Shown here piece by piece: positions 15,713 to 21,687 of a DNA stretch of 25,110 bases (the first letter of the stretch is position 1; the number at the start of each line of letters is the position of its first letter). Both the position numbers and the translations under genes were made by a program. This DNA is from Candidatus Thorarchaeota archaeon (lineage in GTDB: Archaea > Asgardarchaeota > Thorarchaeia > Thorarchaeales > Thorarchaeaceae). The stretch is from assembly GCA_016840825.1 (NCBI GenBank), contig JAEORN010000081.1, positions 1-25,110 of the forward strand, given 5' to 3'. Under the pieces are notes generated by a model that was given only the letters and a program-made list of their open reading frames with translations, was not told the origin of the DNA and ran no database searches.

Positions 15713-15897
15713 TTGTGGTTAATAATTGGCAACACAACCTTCGTTACGCTGCCAAATATTCCTCCTACGATAGAACTGGATAAGAAGCAGGCACTGAACC
15801 AGTGACCCCTGAAAGATCTGCTCGGACCTGCTCTCGTTTACCTAGTAGGAAGGGTGTGTTGCCAAGACACCACTCTAACATCGAGTGTGTAAAAACG
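15713..15897 (+). other. Leader of the divergent transcript, possible short peptide
   Basis: This stretch lies just after the operator-flanked TATA box. A TTG at 15713 opens a 30-codon frame (MWLIIGNTTFVTLPNIPPTI at its start) ending in TGA at 15803. The same frame stays open for another 28 codons to TAA 15890. A GTG at 15715 opens a different 22-codon frame. No ribosome binding site is visible for either, so a leaderless peptide, an RNA or simple untranslated leader are all possible. Confidence 0.25.
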
Positions 15898-16113
15898 ATG
15901 CAAACACTAGCAACAGAACATGAATCAAGAATTGGACAGATTGTTGAGTCAATCAAGGCACAGGTGCGAAAGAGAACAGCCCGCATGTTGGAATATGATG
16001 AAGGGGCTAGGTACCAGAGATGCGAGATTGCATCTGCTCAAGCACTGAAAGAACTTGAGGCTCTCAAATCTGGCGTAAGATCTGAAAACTACAGAAGCAG
16101 CTTCATTCGATAG
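15898..16113 (+). CDS. Small helical protein, unrecognised
   Basis: The 71-residue product is highly charged and predicted helical (HESRIGQIVESIKAQVRKRT, then ASAQALKELEALKSG). It has no cysteines beyond one, no signal peptide and no membrane segment. ATG 15898 is chosen because the upstream extension to GTG 15802 has Arg/Pro/His-rich text unlike a protein core. No ribosome binding site is seen. It is the first convincing reading frame downstream of the operator at 15673-15705, and thus the best target for the double Lrp-like regulator. A weak terminator follows. Function unknown. Confidence 0.5.
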   Translation: MQTLATEHESRIGQIVESIKAQVRKRTARMLEYDEGARYQRCEIASAQALKELEALKSGVRSENYRSSFIR

Positions 16114-16115
16114 AA

Positions 16116-16157
16116 CCCGCTAAGGGTGATATCGTAGGAGCTGCGGGCTTCTTTTTG
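16116..16157 (+). terminator. Possible terminator after the small helical protein
   Basis: CCCGC (16116-16120) pairs with GCGGG (16143-16147) around a 22-base loop, followed by CTTCTTTTTG. The stem is short and the loop long, so this is weak. Confidence 0.35.
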
Positions 16158-16230
16158 TCAAGTACTATCTCAGCAGCGAAATGCCTATCTGAGCACCATT
16201 TAGAACTACTAGTTGTGATACCTTAGAGTC

Positions 16231-16262
16231 GTGTCACAATGTTTATGAGAGAATTGTGTCAC
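16231..16262 (+). promoter_or_regulatory. tRNA-Ser promoter with TATA box between GTGTCAC repeats
   Basis: TTTATGAG (16242-16249) lies about 30 bases before the tRNA 5' end. It is flanked by two copies of GTGTCAC (16231-16237 and 16256-16262), 25 bases apart in the same orientation. Confidence 0.4.
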
Positions 16263-16277
16263 GAACGCTTCACTTGT

Positions 16278-16393
16278 GCTGAGGTATCCTAGCCTGGCTG
16301 CTTCCGTTTTCGAACGGTTGCAAGGCAATAGGGAGCTGGATTGCTAATCCAGTGTCGCAAGACTCGAGAGTTCAAATCTCTCTCTCAGCGCCA
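16278..16393 (+). tRNA. tRNA-Ser (GCT) with an intron in the D-loop
   Basis: The acceptor GCTGAGG (16278-16284) pairs with TCTCAGC (16383-16389) with one G-U, followed by discriminator G and encoded CCA. The anticodon arm is CTGGA-TTGCTAA-TCCAG with anticodon GCT at 16343-16345, reading AGC/AGU. A long variable arm (GTC-GCAA-GAC) fits serine. The T arm is GAGAG-TTCAAAT-CTCTC. The D-arm is interrupted by 31 bases, 16298-16328, forming a bulge-helix-bulge: GCCT/AGGC helix, GGC bulge, AAT bulge, then a CCGTT-TTCG-AACGG hairpin. Removing it leaves TCCT-AGCCTGGTA-GGGA, a canonical serine D-arm with A14, G18, G19 and A21. A splicing endonuclease is required for maturation. Confidence 0.9.
16298..16328 (+). 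other. tRNA-Ser intron (bulge-helix-bulge type, D-loop)
   Basis: Cleavage after the second base of each bulge (GG^C and AA^T) excises 31 bases, starting CTGCTTCCG and ending AAGGCAA. The inner part is a TTCG-capped stem with a TT/TT mismatch. The position, after G19 of the D-loop, is not the usual 37/38 intron site. Confidence 0.8.
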
Positions 16394-16427
16394 CTTCTTC
16401 TTATCTTTCTATTGTAACTTGAGTGGT

Positions 16428-16997
16428 CTATTCATATCGTACTATCAAGGTAATGAAAGCCTGTACATATCCTTTTGCAGCATACCCTTCTGCTGGAGCG
16501 AACTTGATTCCCCAGAGATGAGTACCAGTGGTTTGAAATGCAAAAAAGCCTCCACCTATTGTCGTCCTATCGGGTACCACTGAAGGATAGTTGCTTTTCC
16601 GTATCTCATCCTTCTGGGTCTCATTCAGACCAGTGAACTCCTCATATGTAGTAGTGTTTGTGAAGATCGTCAACATATCCATTTGCTCGGAACTCCCATC
16701 CCAGTCTAAGACCTCGACCTGTAATTGATACATACAATGAACATCCCACGGCGAAATGGGTAATGTTACTTCATCGAATCTCCAGACACCCACTGTCAGG
16801 CTTTCACCTCCTTCAGGGCTTTGATACAGTGTGTAGGTATGAGTGTCAATAATGGTCTGAGCGATCATTGGACCTAGAAAGGGCAGTAATACTATTGTAA
16901 GAACAACCAGACCGACTGCTAGCTTCGCGATTGTTGTCCTCCGTTTGTCTTTGGGACCGCTAACAATAGTTTTCGTTTCGAACGCATCACCCTTCAA
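16428..16997 (-). CDS. Single-pass membrane protein with extracellular domain, unrecognised
   Basis: In this 189-residue protein, a basic cytoplasmic start (KDKRRT) is followed by a hydrophobic helix at about residues 24-48 and then an extracellular beta-rich region of 140 residues. That region has WRFDEVTLPISPWDVH-type aromatic text and NTTTY/LNETQ glycosylation sites. TTG 16997 is supported by GGGAGGA (17006-17012) eight bases upstream. A TATA box (17041-17048, minus) sits a further 30 bases up. The gene is divergent from the first of the tandem TVDGFG proteins, so the two promoters share about 120 bases. I do not recognise the family. Confidence 0.75.
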   Translation of the reverse strand: MKGDAFETKTIVSGPKDKRRTTIAKLAVGLVVLTIVLLPFLGPMIAQTIIDTHTYTLYQSPEGGESLTVGVWRFDEVTLPISPWDVHCMYQLQVEVLDWDGSSEQMDMLTIFTNTTTYEEFTGLNETQKDEIRKSNYPSVVPDRTTIGGGFFAFQTTGTHLWGIKFAPAEGYAAKGYVQAFITLIVRYE

Positions 16998-17040
16998 GAA
17001 ACCAATCCTCCCGTCGATAGATATTACTCATATTCCGAAG

Positions 17041-17048
17041 TATAAATA
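17041..17048 (-). promoter_or_regulatory. TATA box for the single-pass membrane protein gene
   Basis: The minus strand reads TATTTATA, about 45 bases before TTG 16997. Spacing leaves room for a short leader carrying the GGGAGGA site. Confidence 0.5.
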
Positions 17049-17115
17049 GCTTCATCCCTCAATACCACTCTCCTTTTTGGCAAAAACCTAAATCCTCTCA
17101 TGAGGTGCTATGAGT

Positions 17116-17391
17116 ATGCAGATCTTTGAGCTTGTGGGAGTAATAGTATTCTTCGCTGCAATATTGCTATGTGCAGCCTTCTCATCCGGAGGGAGAACAT
17201 CTGGTAGAGTGAAGGTATCACGACCAGATGAAAAGACTGTTGATGGCTTTGGTGGTACGAGAGGGTATGATTATTCATATTCTGGTCAATCCTCTTGGGG
17301 GGGTGACAAGCCATTCCCAGTGGGACTTAGACAGGAGCGCGAGAAGACCGATACGCACATGGCATACAAGCACGATGAAGATGATAATTAG
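17116..17391 (+). CDS. TVDGFG-motif small membrane protein, copy 1
   Basis: The 91-residue protein has an N-terminal transmembrane helix (about 2-23) and a hydrophilic tail. It shares three blocks with the gene 92 bases downstream: RTSGxV plus (S/T)RPxExTVDGFG, RGxDxSYSG, and a C-terminal PVxLxxxxxxxDTxxxYxHDxD segment. The tail after the helix is rich in Gly, Ser and acidic residues, so it is probably partly disordered. ATG 17116 is chosen because GAGGTG (17102-17107) lies eight bases upstream; ATG 17110 is only two bases from it. I know no family with these motifs. Neighbouring genes also encode membrane proteins. Confidence 0.75.
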   Translation: MQIFELVGVIVFFAAILLCAAFSSGGRTSGRVKVSRPDEKTVDGFGGTRGYDYSYSGQSSWGGDKPFPVGLRQEREKTDTHMAYKHDEDDN

Positions 17392-17483
17392 ATACGAATA
17401 GATGATCGAGAGTGTGATTTTTACTATCTTAGATTGCGAACCTTCATTACCCTTTAGATTCATTCTATCATGAGGATATGTAA

Positions 17484-17759
17484 ATGTATGAACTGCTAGC
17501 TATTGTCATTGGAGCGGGATTTCTGCTGCTATGTCTATATTTTTCATTGGGAAAGAGAACATCTTCAGGTGGAGTTTCGATAACAAGACCTGAGGAGAGC
17601 ACCGTTGATGGCTTTGGAGCGTCAAGGGGCTCTGACTTTTCATATTCAGGTACTTCCCCCTTCTCAACACAACCAGGAGTACCGGTCAGTTTGAAAGAGA
17701 ATCAACATGAAGCTGACACACTCAAAGAATATGCTCATGATACTGACAACGATTGGTGA
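17484..17759 (+). CDS. TVDGFG-motif small membrane protein, copy 2
   Basis: The 91-residue paralogue of the preceding gene begins MYELLAIVIGAGFLLLCLYF, a membrane helix, then KRTSSGG, TRPEESTVDGFGASRGSD, FSYSG, and ends YAHDTDNDW. Conservation is concentrated after the helix, while the helix itself is similar only in hydrophobicity. This pattern suggests that the motif region is what selection preserves. GAGGAT is about seven bases before ATG 17484. The intergenic gap of 92 bases has a weak TATA-like TTTTTACT near 17417, so separate transcription is possible. Function unknown. Confidence 0.75.
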   Translation: MYELLAIVIGAGFLLLCLYFSLGKRTSSGGVSITRPEESTVDGFGASRGSDFSYSGTSPFSTQPGVPVSLKENQHEADTLKEYAHDTDNDW

Positions 17760-17832
17760 AGCATCTAGATAGATGAATTATAGCACTTGGAATAGGATGT
17801 GGGTGATGCACGAGGTTCGGACTTACAGTCTT

Positions 17833-17851
17833 ATAGGATATGTTATCCTAT
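17833..17851. terminator. Hairpin overlapping the stop of the zinc-ribbon membrane protein
   Basis: ATAGGATA and TATCCTAT form a perfect eight-pair stem around TGT. The stop codon of the minus-strand gene (17843-17845) lies in the loop. It separates convergent genes; no long T run follows on either strand. Confidence 0.4.
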
Positions 17852-18274
17852 GATGAGCCGCGAGTCACAGAACGGACAAAGAACTACTTTCTCATCGACT
17901 GGCTTCGCATTGGACATCTCAAATGCTTCTTTGCAGTTAGGACAACGATACCAATCGATTCCATCTATTGGCTCAGCTCTGCTTGCTCGTAATCGCATCT
18001 CTTGGAAAATTCGAGCGTCTTGATTCAAGTCTGTCTGTCCAAGGGGTCTGCCACATGCCCATGCACATACTATATACATTCCAAAACATGCCATTGGGAT
18101 AATAGTCATAACTAGGAGTATGGAGTAGATTTCTGTGTCAATAAGAGGAAAAGCGACTGTAAAATAAATACTGACCATGATAATGATTACTCCAATCAAA
18201 GCGAGGGCCCACTTGCCATAGCTTGTGGGAGTTCTGGTAGGTTCATCATATTGATCGTAGCTTCTATCTTCCAT
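17843..18274 (-). CDS. Two-helix membrane protein with C-terminal zinc ribbon
   Basis: The 143-residue protein has a polar N-terminus rich in Tyr/Asp/Thr, two transmembrane helices (about 22-42 and 48-72), a linker, and a C-terminal ribbon CPNC...CPFC with ligands C111, C114, C133 and C136. Both ends are predicted cytoplasmic if the ribbon is inside. The family is not recognised. GTGGGTG lies just before ATG 18274. A 14-base palindrome lies about 50 bases upstream (18325-18338). It is one of two zinc-ribbon membrane proteins in this stretch. Confidence 0.78.
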   Translation of the reverse strand: MEDRSYDQYDEPTRTPTSYGKWALALIGVIIIMVSIYFTVAFPLIDTEIYSILLVMTIIPMACFGMYIVCAWACGRPLGQTDLNQDARIFQEMRLRASRAEPIDGIDWYRCPNCKEAFEMSNAKPVDEKVVLCPFCDSRLIIG

Positions 18275-18324
18275 TTACACCCACTTCCATATTCGGAATC
18301 TCTCAAATCTCTGGACCTAGGTAA

Positions 18325-18338
18325 TTGCACGAGTGCAA
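18325..18338. promoter_or_regulatory. Palindrome upstream of the zinc-ribbon membrane protein
   Basis: TTGCAC-GA-GTGCAA is a perfect dyad of 14 bases about 50 bases before ATG 18274. It could be a dimeric operator; no cognate regulator is identified. Confidence 0.35.
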
Positions 18339-18420
18339 ATGAACATACTGCACTGACTGGTTTGATATTATCTGATAGGAGAGAACTGGATGCATGCATT
18401 GAGGTTTTCTATATGACTTT

Positions 18421-18657
18421 CTAGACTAACCCAGTTTTTTGCCTGAATGCTTCACGTCGTGTGAGGATTCGTCTATACCATAAGACAAAGGCGAGTGTGA
18501 GGGGAATTACTAGTAATAATAGAATTGGAGTGACATCAAGGGGTAGGGCAAAGAGCAGAAGAGAACCCGGAGAACCAATCAATACTAGACACAAAATGAC
18601 CAGAAAGGTCCTTGATCTATGATTCTCATCATGTGTTTTACTAGTATCTGCTTCCAA
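18421..18657 (-). CDS. Small two-helix membrane protein, unrecognised
   Basis: The 78-residue product has a polar start (EADTSKTHDENHRSR), two hydrophobic helices (roughly 17-38 and 42-62) and a basic tail. TTG 18657 is chosen because AGGTGA lies seven bases upstream and a TATA-like CTATAAAT lies about 35 bases upstream. The longer reading from 18711 would contain both signals. No function can be assigned. It lies between two minus-strand zinc-ribbon membrane genes. Confidence 0.6.
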   Translation of the reverse strand: MEADTSKTHDENHRSRTFLVILCLVLIGSPGSLLLFALPLDVTPILLLLVIPLTLAFVLWYRRILTRREAFRQKTGLV

Positions 18658-18770
18658 GCATCTGTCACCTAATGGATAGCCTTCAGATTTATAGTGATAA
18701 AGGATGTCCAAGAGGCATAATGCAACTCGGGTAACTGTCTAGGTGGTTCTAATCATAGCTTTCTATATAT

Positions 18771-19595
18771 CTAGAGAAAGAAGTTGATAAGGAGCCCTAT
18801 CAGTCCAAGTAGTACAAAGACCGCTGTACCATGTTCAACAGAACACATCTTTCTCGTACCGGCATTCGTTCCCAACCCACCTAGATAGGATTTCCATAGC
18901 ATACCAACTAGTGCAATAGGTAGGGTGATTGCGAATTGATACGTTGTCATCTCACCAGTATATTGTTCTAATTGCATGAGTGCTAGCTCAAGATTTGCTG
19001 TGTCTATTATAGTCGTTGGAAGTAAGACCCATGCAATAATCAAACTAAGGATACCAAATATTGTGCTTCCTAGGTATGCATAGCCTGTCACAGCAGCAGC
19101 ACTTGAAAAGCCCCACGAGTCTTCTTTGCACATCATTCTAACAAGCCAAGACTTGACCCACCATCTCACTCCAAAGATGATAGGTGTGATGACAATGGTT
19201 ATCCCTAAGATTGAACCCATGACAGCAATAACCTGAGAAGCGTATGGTCCTGTGAACTGAATCTTTTGCAAAGTCAGGGTTACAGCAGCAATTGTCAATA
19301 TTATTTCAAATATTGCAATGACTATTGCTCCACTGTAGTCAGGAGCCTTTGCGATGTCTTCCATCGCCTCACGTGGAGAGGTCAACAGCTTAGCAAAACG
19401 TGTTGGTACCGAATACTTTCTCTCGTAACGAGGTGGAAGGGGTTGTGTATGTACAGGACTTGGAATTTGAGGAGGAGGGCGCGTCAATCTATGGCCACAT
19501 CCTCTACAGAATGGGTCCGAGATCGCACATTGCGTACCACATCGTGGACAATACTTGAATCCTTCATCAGGTATGTTCTCAGGATAATTAGACAT
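18771..19595 (-). CDS. Zinc-ribbon/Yip1-like membrane protein
   Basis: The 274-residue protein has an N-terminal zinc ribbon (YCPRCG...FCRGCG; C16, C19, C30, C33), a proline-rich linker (34-60), and a multi-helix membrane domain. FAKLLTSPREAMEDIAKAPD followed by SGAIVIAIFEIIL is the typical Yip1-domain entry, and about five helices follow (around 90, 125, 170-190, 225-245, 258-274). Yip1 proteins act in vesicle trafficking in eukaryotes, but prokaryotic members are widespread and uncharacterised, so no trafficking role should be assumed. ATG 19595 has GGGAGA about nine bases upstream. Confidence 0.8.
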   Translation of the reverse strand: MSNYPENIPDEGFKYCPRCGTQCAISDPFCRGCGHRLTRPPPQIPSPVHTQPLPPRYERKYSVPTRFAKLLTSPREAMEDIAKAPDYSGAIVIAIFEIILTIAAVTLTLQKIQFTGPYASQVIAVMGSILGITIVITPIIFGVRWWVKSWLVRMMCKEDSWGFSSAAAVTGYAYLGSTIFGILSLIIAWVLLPTTIIDTANLELALMQLEQYTGEMTTYQFAITLPIALVGMLWKSYLGGLGTNAGTRKMCSVEHGTAVFVLLGLIGLLINFFL

Positions 19596-19702
19596 CTCCT
19601 ACGAATCTCCCACTGTGTAGAGATTCTCTTTGAAAGGCTAAAATAGTTTCTACATGCTTTTAGAGGGATGCACAATTTCGATCTATACAGAATTCTGTGA
19701 TA

Positions 19703-20170
19703 TCAAGTCTGTAATTTGAAAGGAACATAATCAGTGAATTGCACTTCCTTTCCAAGCATCCTAAGGGTCATGATGATTTGCCCACGATGGTATGTTGCAT
19801 GATTGCTCATATGGAAAATAATCTCTGGAAAGGTGATTGGTATCATCTTCTCGATAGTACCCACCTCAATCGTCTTAATTTTGTCAGATTGGAGAAGATG
19901 TTCCCATTTCGTATTATATTCGGATATAAAATCAAAGAGCTCTTCCTTAGACATCGCCTGAAAATCAGGTTCTTCCTCAATATCAGCTCCAGTCCAATCG
20001 GTATACCACTCCCAAGAGTCCTCGGCAAGATGTATGTATCGTCGATGAATGCTTGGTCCCTTCTCAAAGCACTTGGTGAACTCCTCATCGGATAGACCTT
20101 GTACTAGGTTCCATACTGACTGATCTGCCCACTGCCAATACTTCACTATCCTCTCGATCAGCTCGATCAT
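19703..20170 (-). CDS. DinB/YfiT-like metal-binding protein
   Basis: The 155-residue protein fits the four-helix DinB superfamily, with a His in RYIHLAEDSWEWYTDW and the HxxxH-type pair in FHMSNHATYHRGQI. Together these can supply the metal-binding His triad. Members include thiol-dependent transferases; substrate unknown. ATG 20170 is preferred over TTG 20218 because ATTATATC on the minus strand (20193-20200) is about 27 bases upstream, implying a leaderless transcript, and because the domain starts at MIELIERIVKYWQWAD. It is divergent from a two-helix membrane protein gene. Confidence 0.82.
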   Translation of the reverse strand: MIELIERIVKYWQWADQSVWNLVQGLSDEEFTKCFEKGPSIHRRYIHLAEDSWEWYTDWTGADIEEEPDFQAMSKEELFDFISEYNTKWEHLLQSDKIKTIEVGTIEKMIPITFPEIIFHMSNHATYHRGQIIMTLRMLGKEVQFTDYVPFKLQT

Positions 20171-20248
20171 ATCTGAGAATAGATGATTCTTAGATATAAT
20201 TACTGATATTTCGGCCAATATTAGAGAATCCTTATCTTCATTGAATGC

Positions 20249-20254
20249 TATAAT
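20249..20254 (+). promoter_or_regulatory. TATA-like box before the small membrane protein at 20275
   Basis: TATAAT lies about 25 bases before GTG 20275. The DinB-like gene on the other strand has its own TATA box 50 bases away. Confidence 0.35.
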
Positions 20255-20274
20255 GTACTTGAGGGTGTTGTTTG

Positions 20275-20586
20275 GTGAGTGAAATTCAGAATCCCGAAAT
20301 GGAAAAGAAATGGCAAGAGTATCTACGAAGACAAAGACGCAGTAAGTTCTTGGTGGGAATAGGAGTTCTCGTCATTTGTGTATCAATCACGCTTGGTATT
20401 ATTCCAGTGGCAGTTTCTGCATTTACAGGAACAGTATATGTAGCAACACCTTGGAGCGACTATTTTGGATTTGGAGTGATTTTTGGAGTCATATTGGTCC
20501 TTGCAGGGCTTTTATCTAGAATTTCTCCGAATATGATAGAAGGGGATGCCTTATGGGCTCTAAAAACAGGCCCCTACTACAGATAA
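20275..20586 (+). CDS. Small two-helix membrane protein, unrecognised
   Basis: The 103-residue protein has a charged N-terminal helix (EMEKKWQEYLRRQRRSK), two transmembrane segments (about 25-50 and 62-82), and a short polar tail ending GPYYR. GTG 20275 lies seven bases after GAGGGTG (20261-20267); the adjacent TTG 20272 is the alternative. The gene ends before a hairpin shared with a convergent DUF998-like gene. No function can be assigned. Confidence 0.7.
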   Translation: MSEIQNPEMEKKWQEYLRRQRRSKFLVGIGVLVICVSITLGIIPVAVSAFTGTVYVATPWSDYFGFGVIFGVILVLAGLLSRISPNMIEGDALWALKTGPYYR

Positions 20587-20610
20587 GGGATAATTGCTAA
20601 GCGTCTATGA

Positions 20611-20639
20611 AAAAGAAAAGAAAGGAGCCCGTAGGCTCC
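20611..20639 (-). terminator. Terminator of the DUF998-like gene
   Basis: GGAGCC (20624-20629) and GGCTCC (20634-20639) pair around CGTA. The A-rich tract at 20611-20623 becomes a T-rich tail on the minus strand, so the signal faces the DUF998-like gene. Confidence 0.65.
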
Positions 20640-20652
20640 ACGATTCAAGTGA

Positions 20653-21261
20653 CTAAATCTTGGTAGCTGTTTCTTCAGCTGAGCCAATAAGATAACTACC
20701 AAAGCTAATGGCCCAAGCCAGTATTGGATAGATTGCCCAGCGCTCCATAGATCCCTTAGCCATTCCCAGAAAAGTTTCAGTTGAACCAGTTGGAAGACCT
20801 AAGTAGGGGAAGAAGATAATCACTGAGAAAAGAGCTATTAGACCAAGAGTCAGGGATATGTAATACACCGGCTTCTTCTGTAGTTGAAAGGATGTGATTG
20901 CAGAGAAGATGCCAGCTATGATAGCGACTAATGTCGCAATGCTATGCATTGGTTGAGCATATCCGGGAAATATACCTAGACCTATCGCGCCAATCCCTGT
21001 AACTGCAATCATGATAGTGAATAATCTTGCTTTACCTTCCTGATATAGAAGGTATGCACCTATAGTTAACAGGACCCCTAGTAGGAAGATAGATGCATTG
21101 TATAAGGTTGCCATCTCCCATATACCAAGCTCACTCACATAGTCAATGCGATTGCTATAGTCAGGTGTCCATGATTCTGCGGCGAGTAGCCCTATGAACC
21201 ATTGAAGTCCAGCTATGAAAATAAGGTAGCCACTCAGTCTTGTCTTATTGAATTCGGTCAT
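20653..21261 (-). CDS. DUF998-like multi-pass membrane protein
   Basis: The 202-residue protein has about six transmembrane helices. The loop after helix 1 carries DYVSELGIWEMATLYNASIF, matching the DUF998 pattern of S-x-L-G followed by N-containing helix 2, and the helix 3 end has GIFPGYAQPMHSIA. Function of the family is unestablished. ATG 21261 has no ribosome binding site. A minus-strand TATA-like TTTTATTC (21293-21300) and a long palindrome (21263-21290) lie directly upstream, so the palindrome probably covers the transcription start and controls this gene. Confidence 0.82.
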   Translation of the reverse strand: MTEFNKTRLSGYLIFIAGLQWFIGLLAAESWTPDYSNRIDYVSELGIWEMATLYNASIFLLGVLLTIGAYLLYQEGKARLFTIMIAVTGIGAIGLGIFPGYAQPMHSIATLVAIIAGIFSAITSFQLQKKPVYYISLTLGLIALFSVIIFFPYLGLPTGSTETFLGMAKGSMERWAIYPILAWAISFGSYLIGSAEETATKI

Positions 21262-21262
21262 C

Positions 21263-21290
21263 TTAATTCACGGTCTATTCTGTGAATTAA
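21263..21290 (-). promoter_or_regulatory. Palindromic operator at the DUF998-like gene start
   Basis: TTAATTCAC (21263-21271) and GTGAATTAA (21282-21290) are perfect inverted nine-mers separated by ten bases, one base upstream of the start codon. The TATA-like element lies immediately beyond. As DNA this is a typical dimeric repressor site; as RNA it could form a hairpin blocking translation. Confidence 0.6.
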
Positions 21291-21401
21291 AAGAATAAAA
21301 GTACTGAACAACGCTTGTCGCACATTGTGGTTTGTATCACAAACTTACTTTTCGACAATTCCAATGACAATGTTTATGCAATTTCCAATACTTTGGTTCA
21401 A

Positions 21402-21632
21402 ATGAGGGGATTTTCAAATTTGCCAAGGTTCATCAGGATGCCTTTGAGAGGAAGATGGGCAGGAGCTATCCTGTTCATTGTAATAATGTGGTTAGTGATA
21501 CTTTGGCTGATTCAACAGAATCCTACTGATTGGGTTTTTGTAATTGGAATTGGAATAGTTGCAACGGTGATTATGATATGCGATATCCCTATTCGGGATG
21601 AGAATAAAGAAATTCAGAAGAATCAGAACTAG
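21402..21632 (+). CDS. Small two-helix membrane protein, unrecognised
   Basis: The 76-residue protein has a basic start (MRGFSNLPRFIRMPLRGRW), two transmembrane helices (about 20-38 and 44-62) and an acidic/polar tail ending KEIQKNQN. ATG 21402 is chosen over 21315 because TTTATG (21373-21378) lies about 26 bases upstream, implying leaderless transcription. No function can be assigned. It converges on the histidine kinase gene with a 55-base gap. Confidence 0.6.
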   Translation: MRGFSNLPRFIRMPLRGRWAGAILFIVIMWLVILWLIQQNPTDWVFVIGIGIVATVIMICDIPIRDENKEIQKNQN

Positions 21633-21687
21633 TAAGAGTCACTCATTTCTAGAGATGTTTCTAGTAGAATTTTCCTCTTCGTATCAC

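Noticed and set aside
15802..15897. N-terminal extension of the small helical protein from GTG 15802
   Set aside because: Composition (Arg, Pro, His-rich) differs from the rest, no ribosome binding site precedes it, and the frame is merely open by chance behind a TAA at 15781.
18771..19595. Trafficking role for the Yip1-like protein
   Set aside because: Yip1-like membrane domains with zinc ribbons are common in many prokaryotes, so the similarity does not by itself support a eukaryote-like vesicle pathway.
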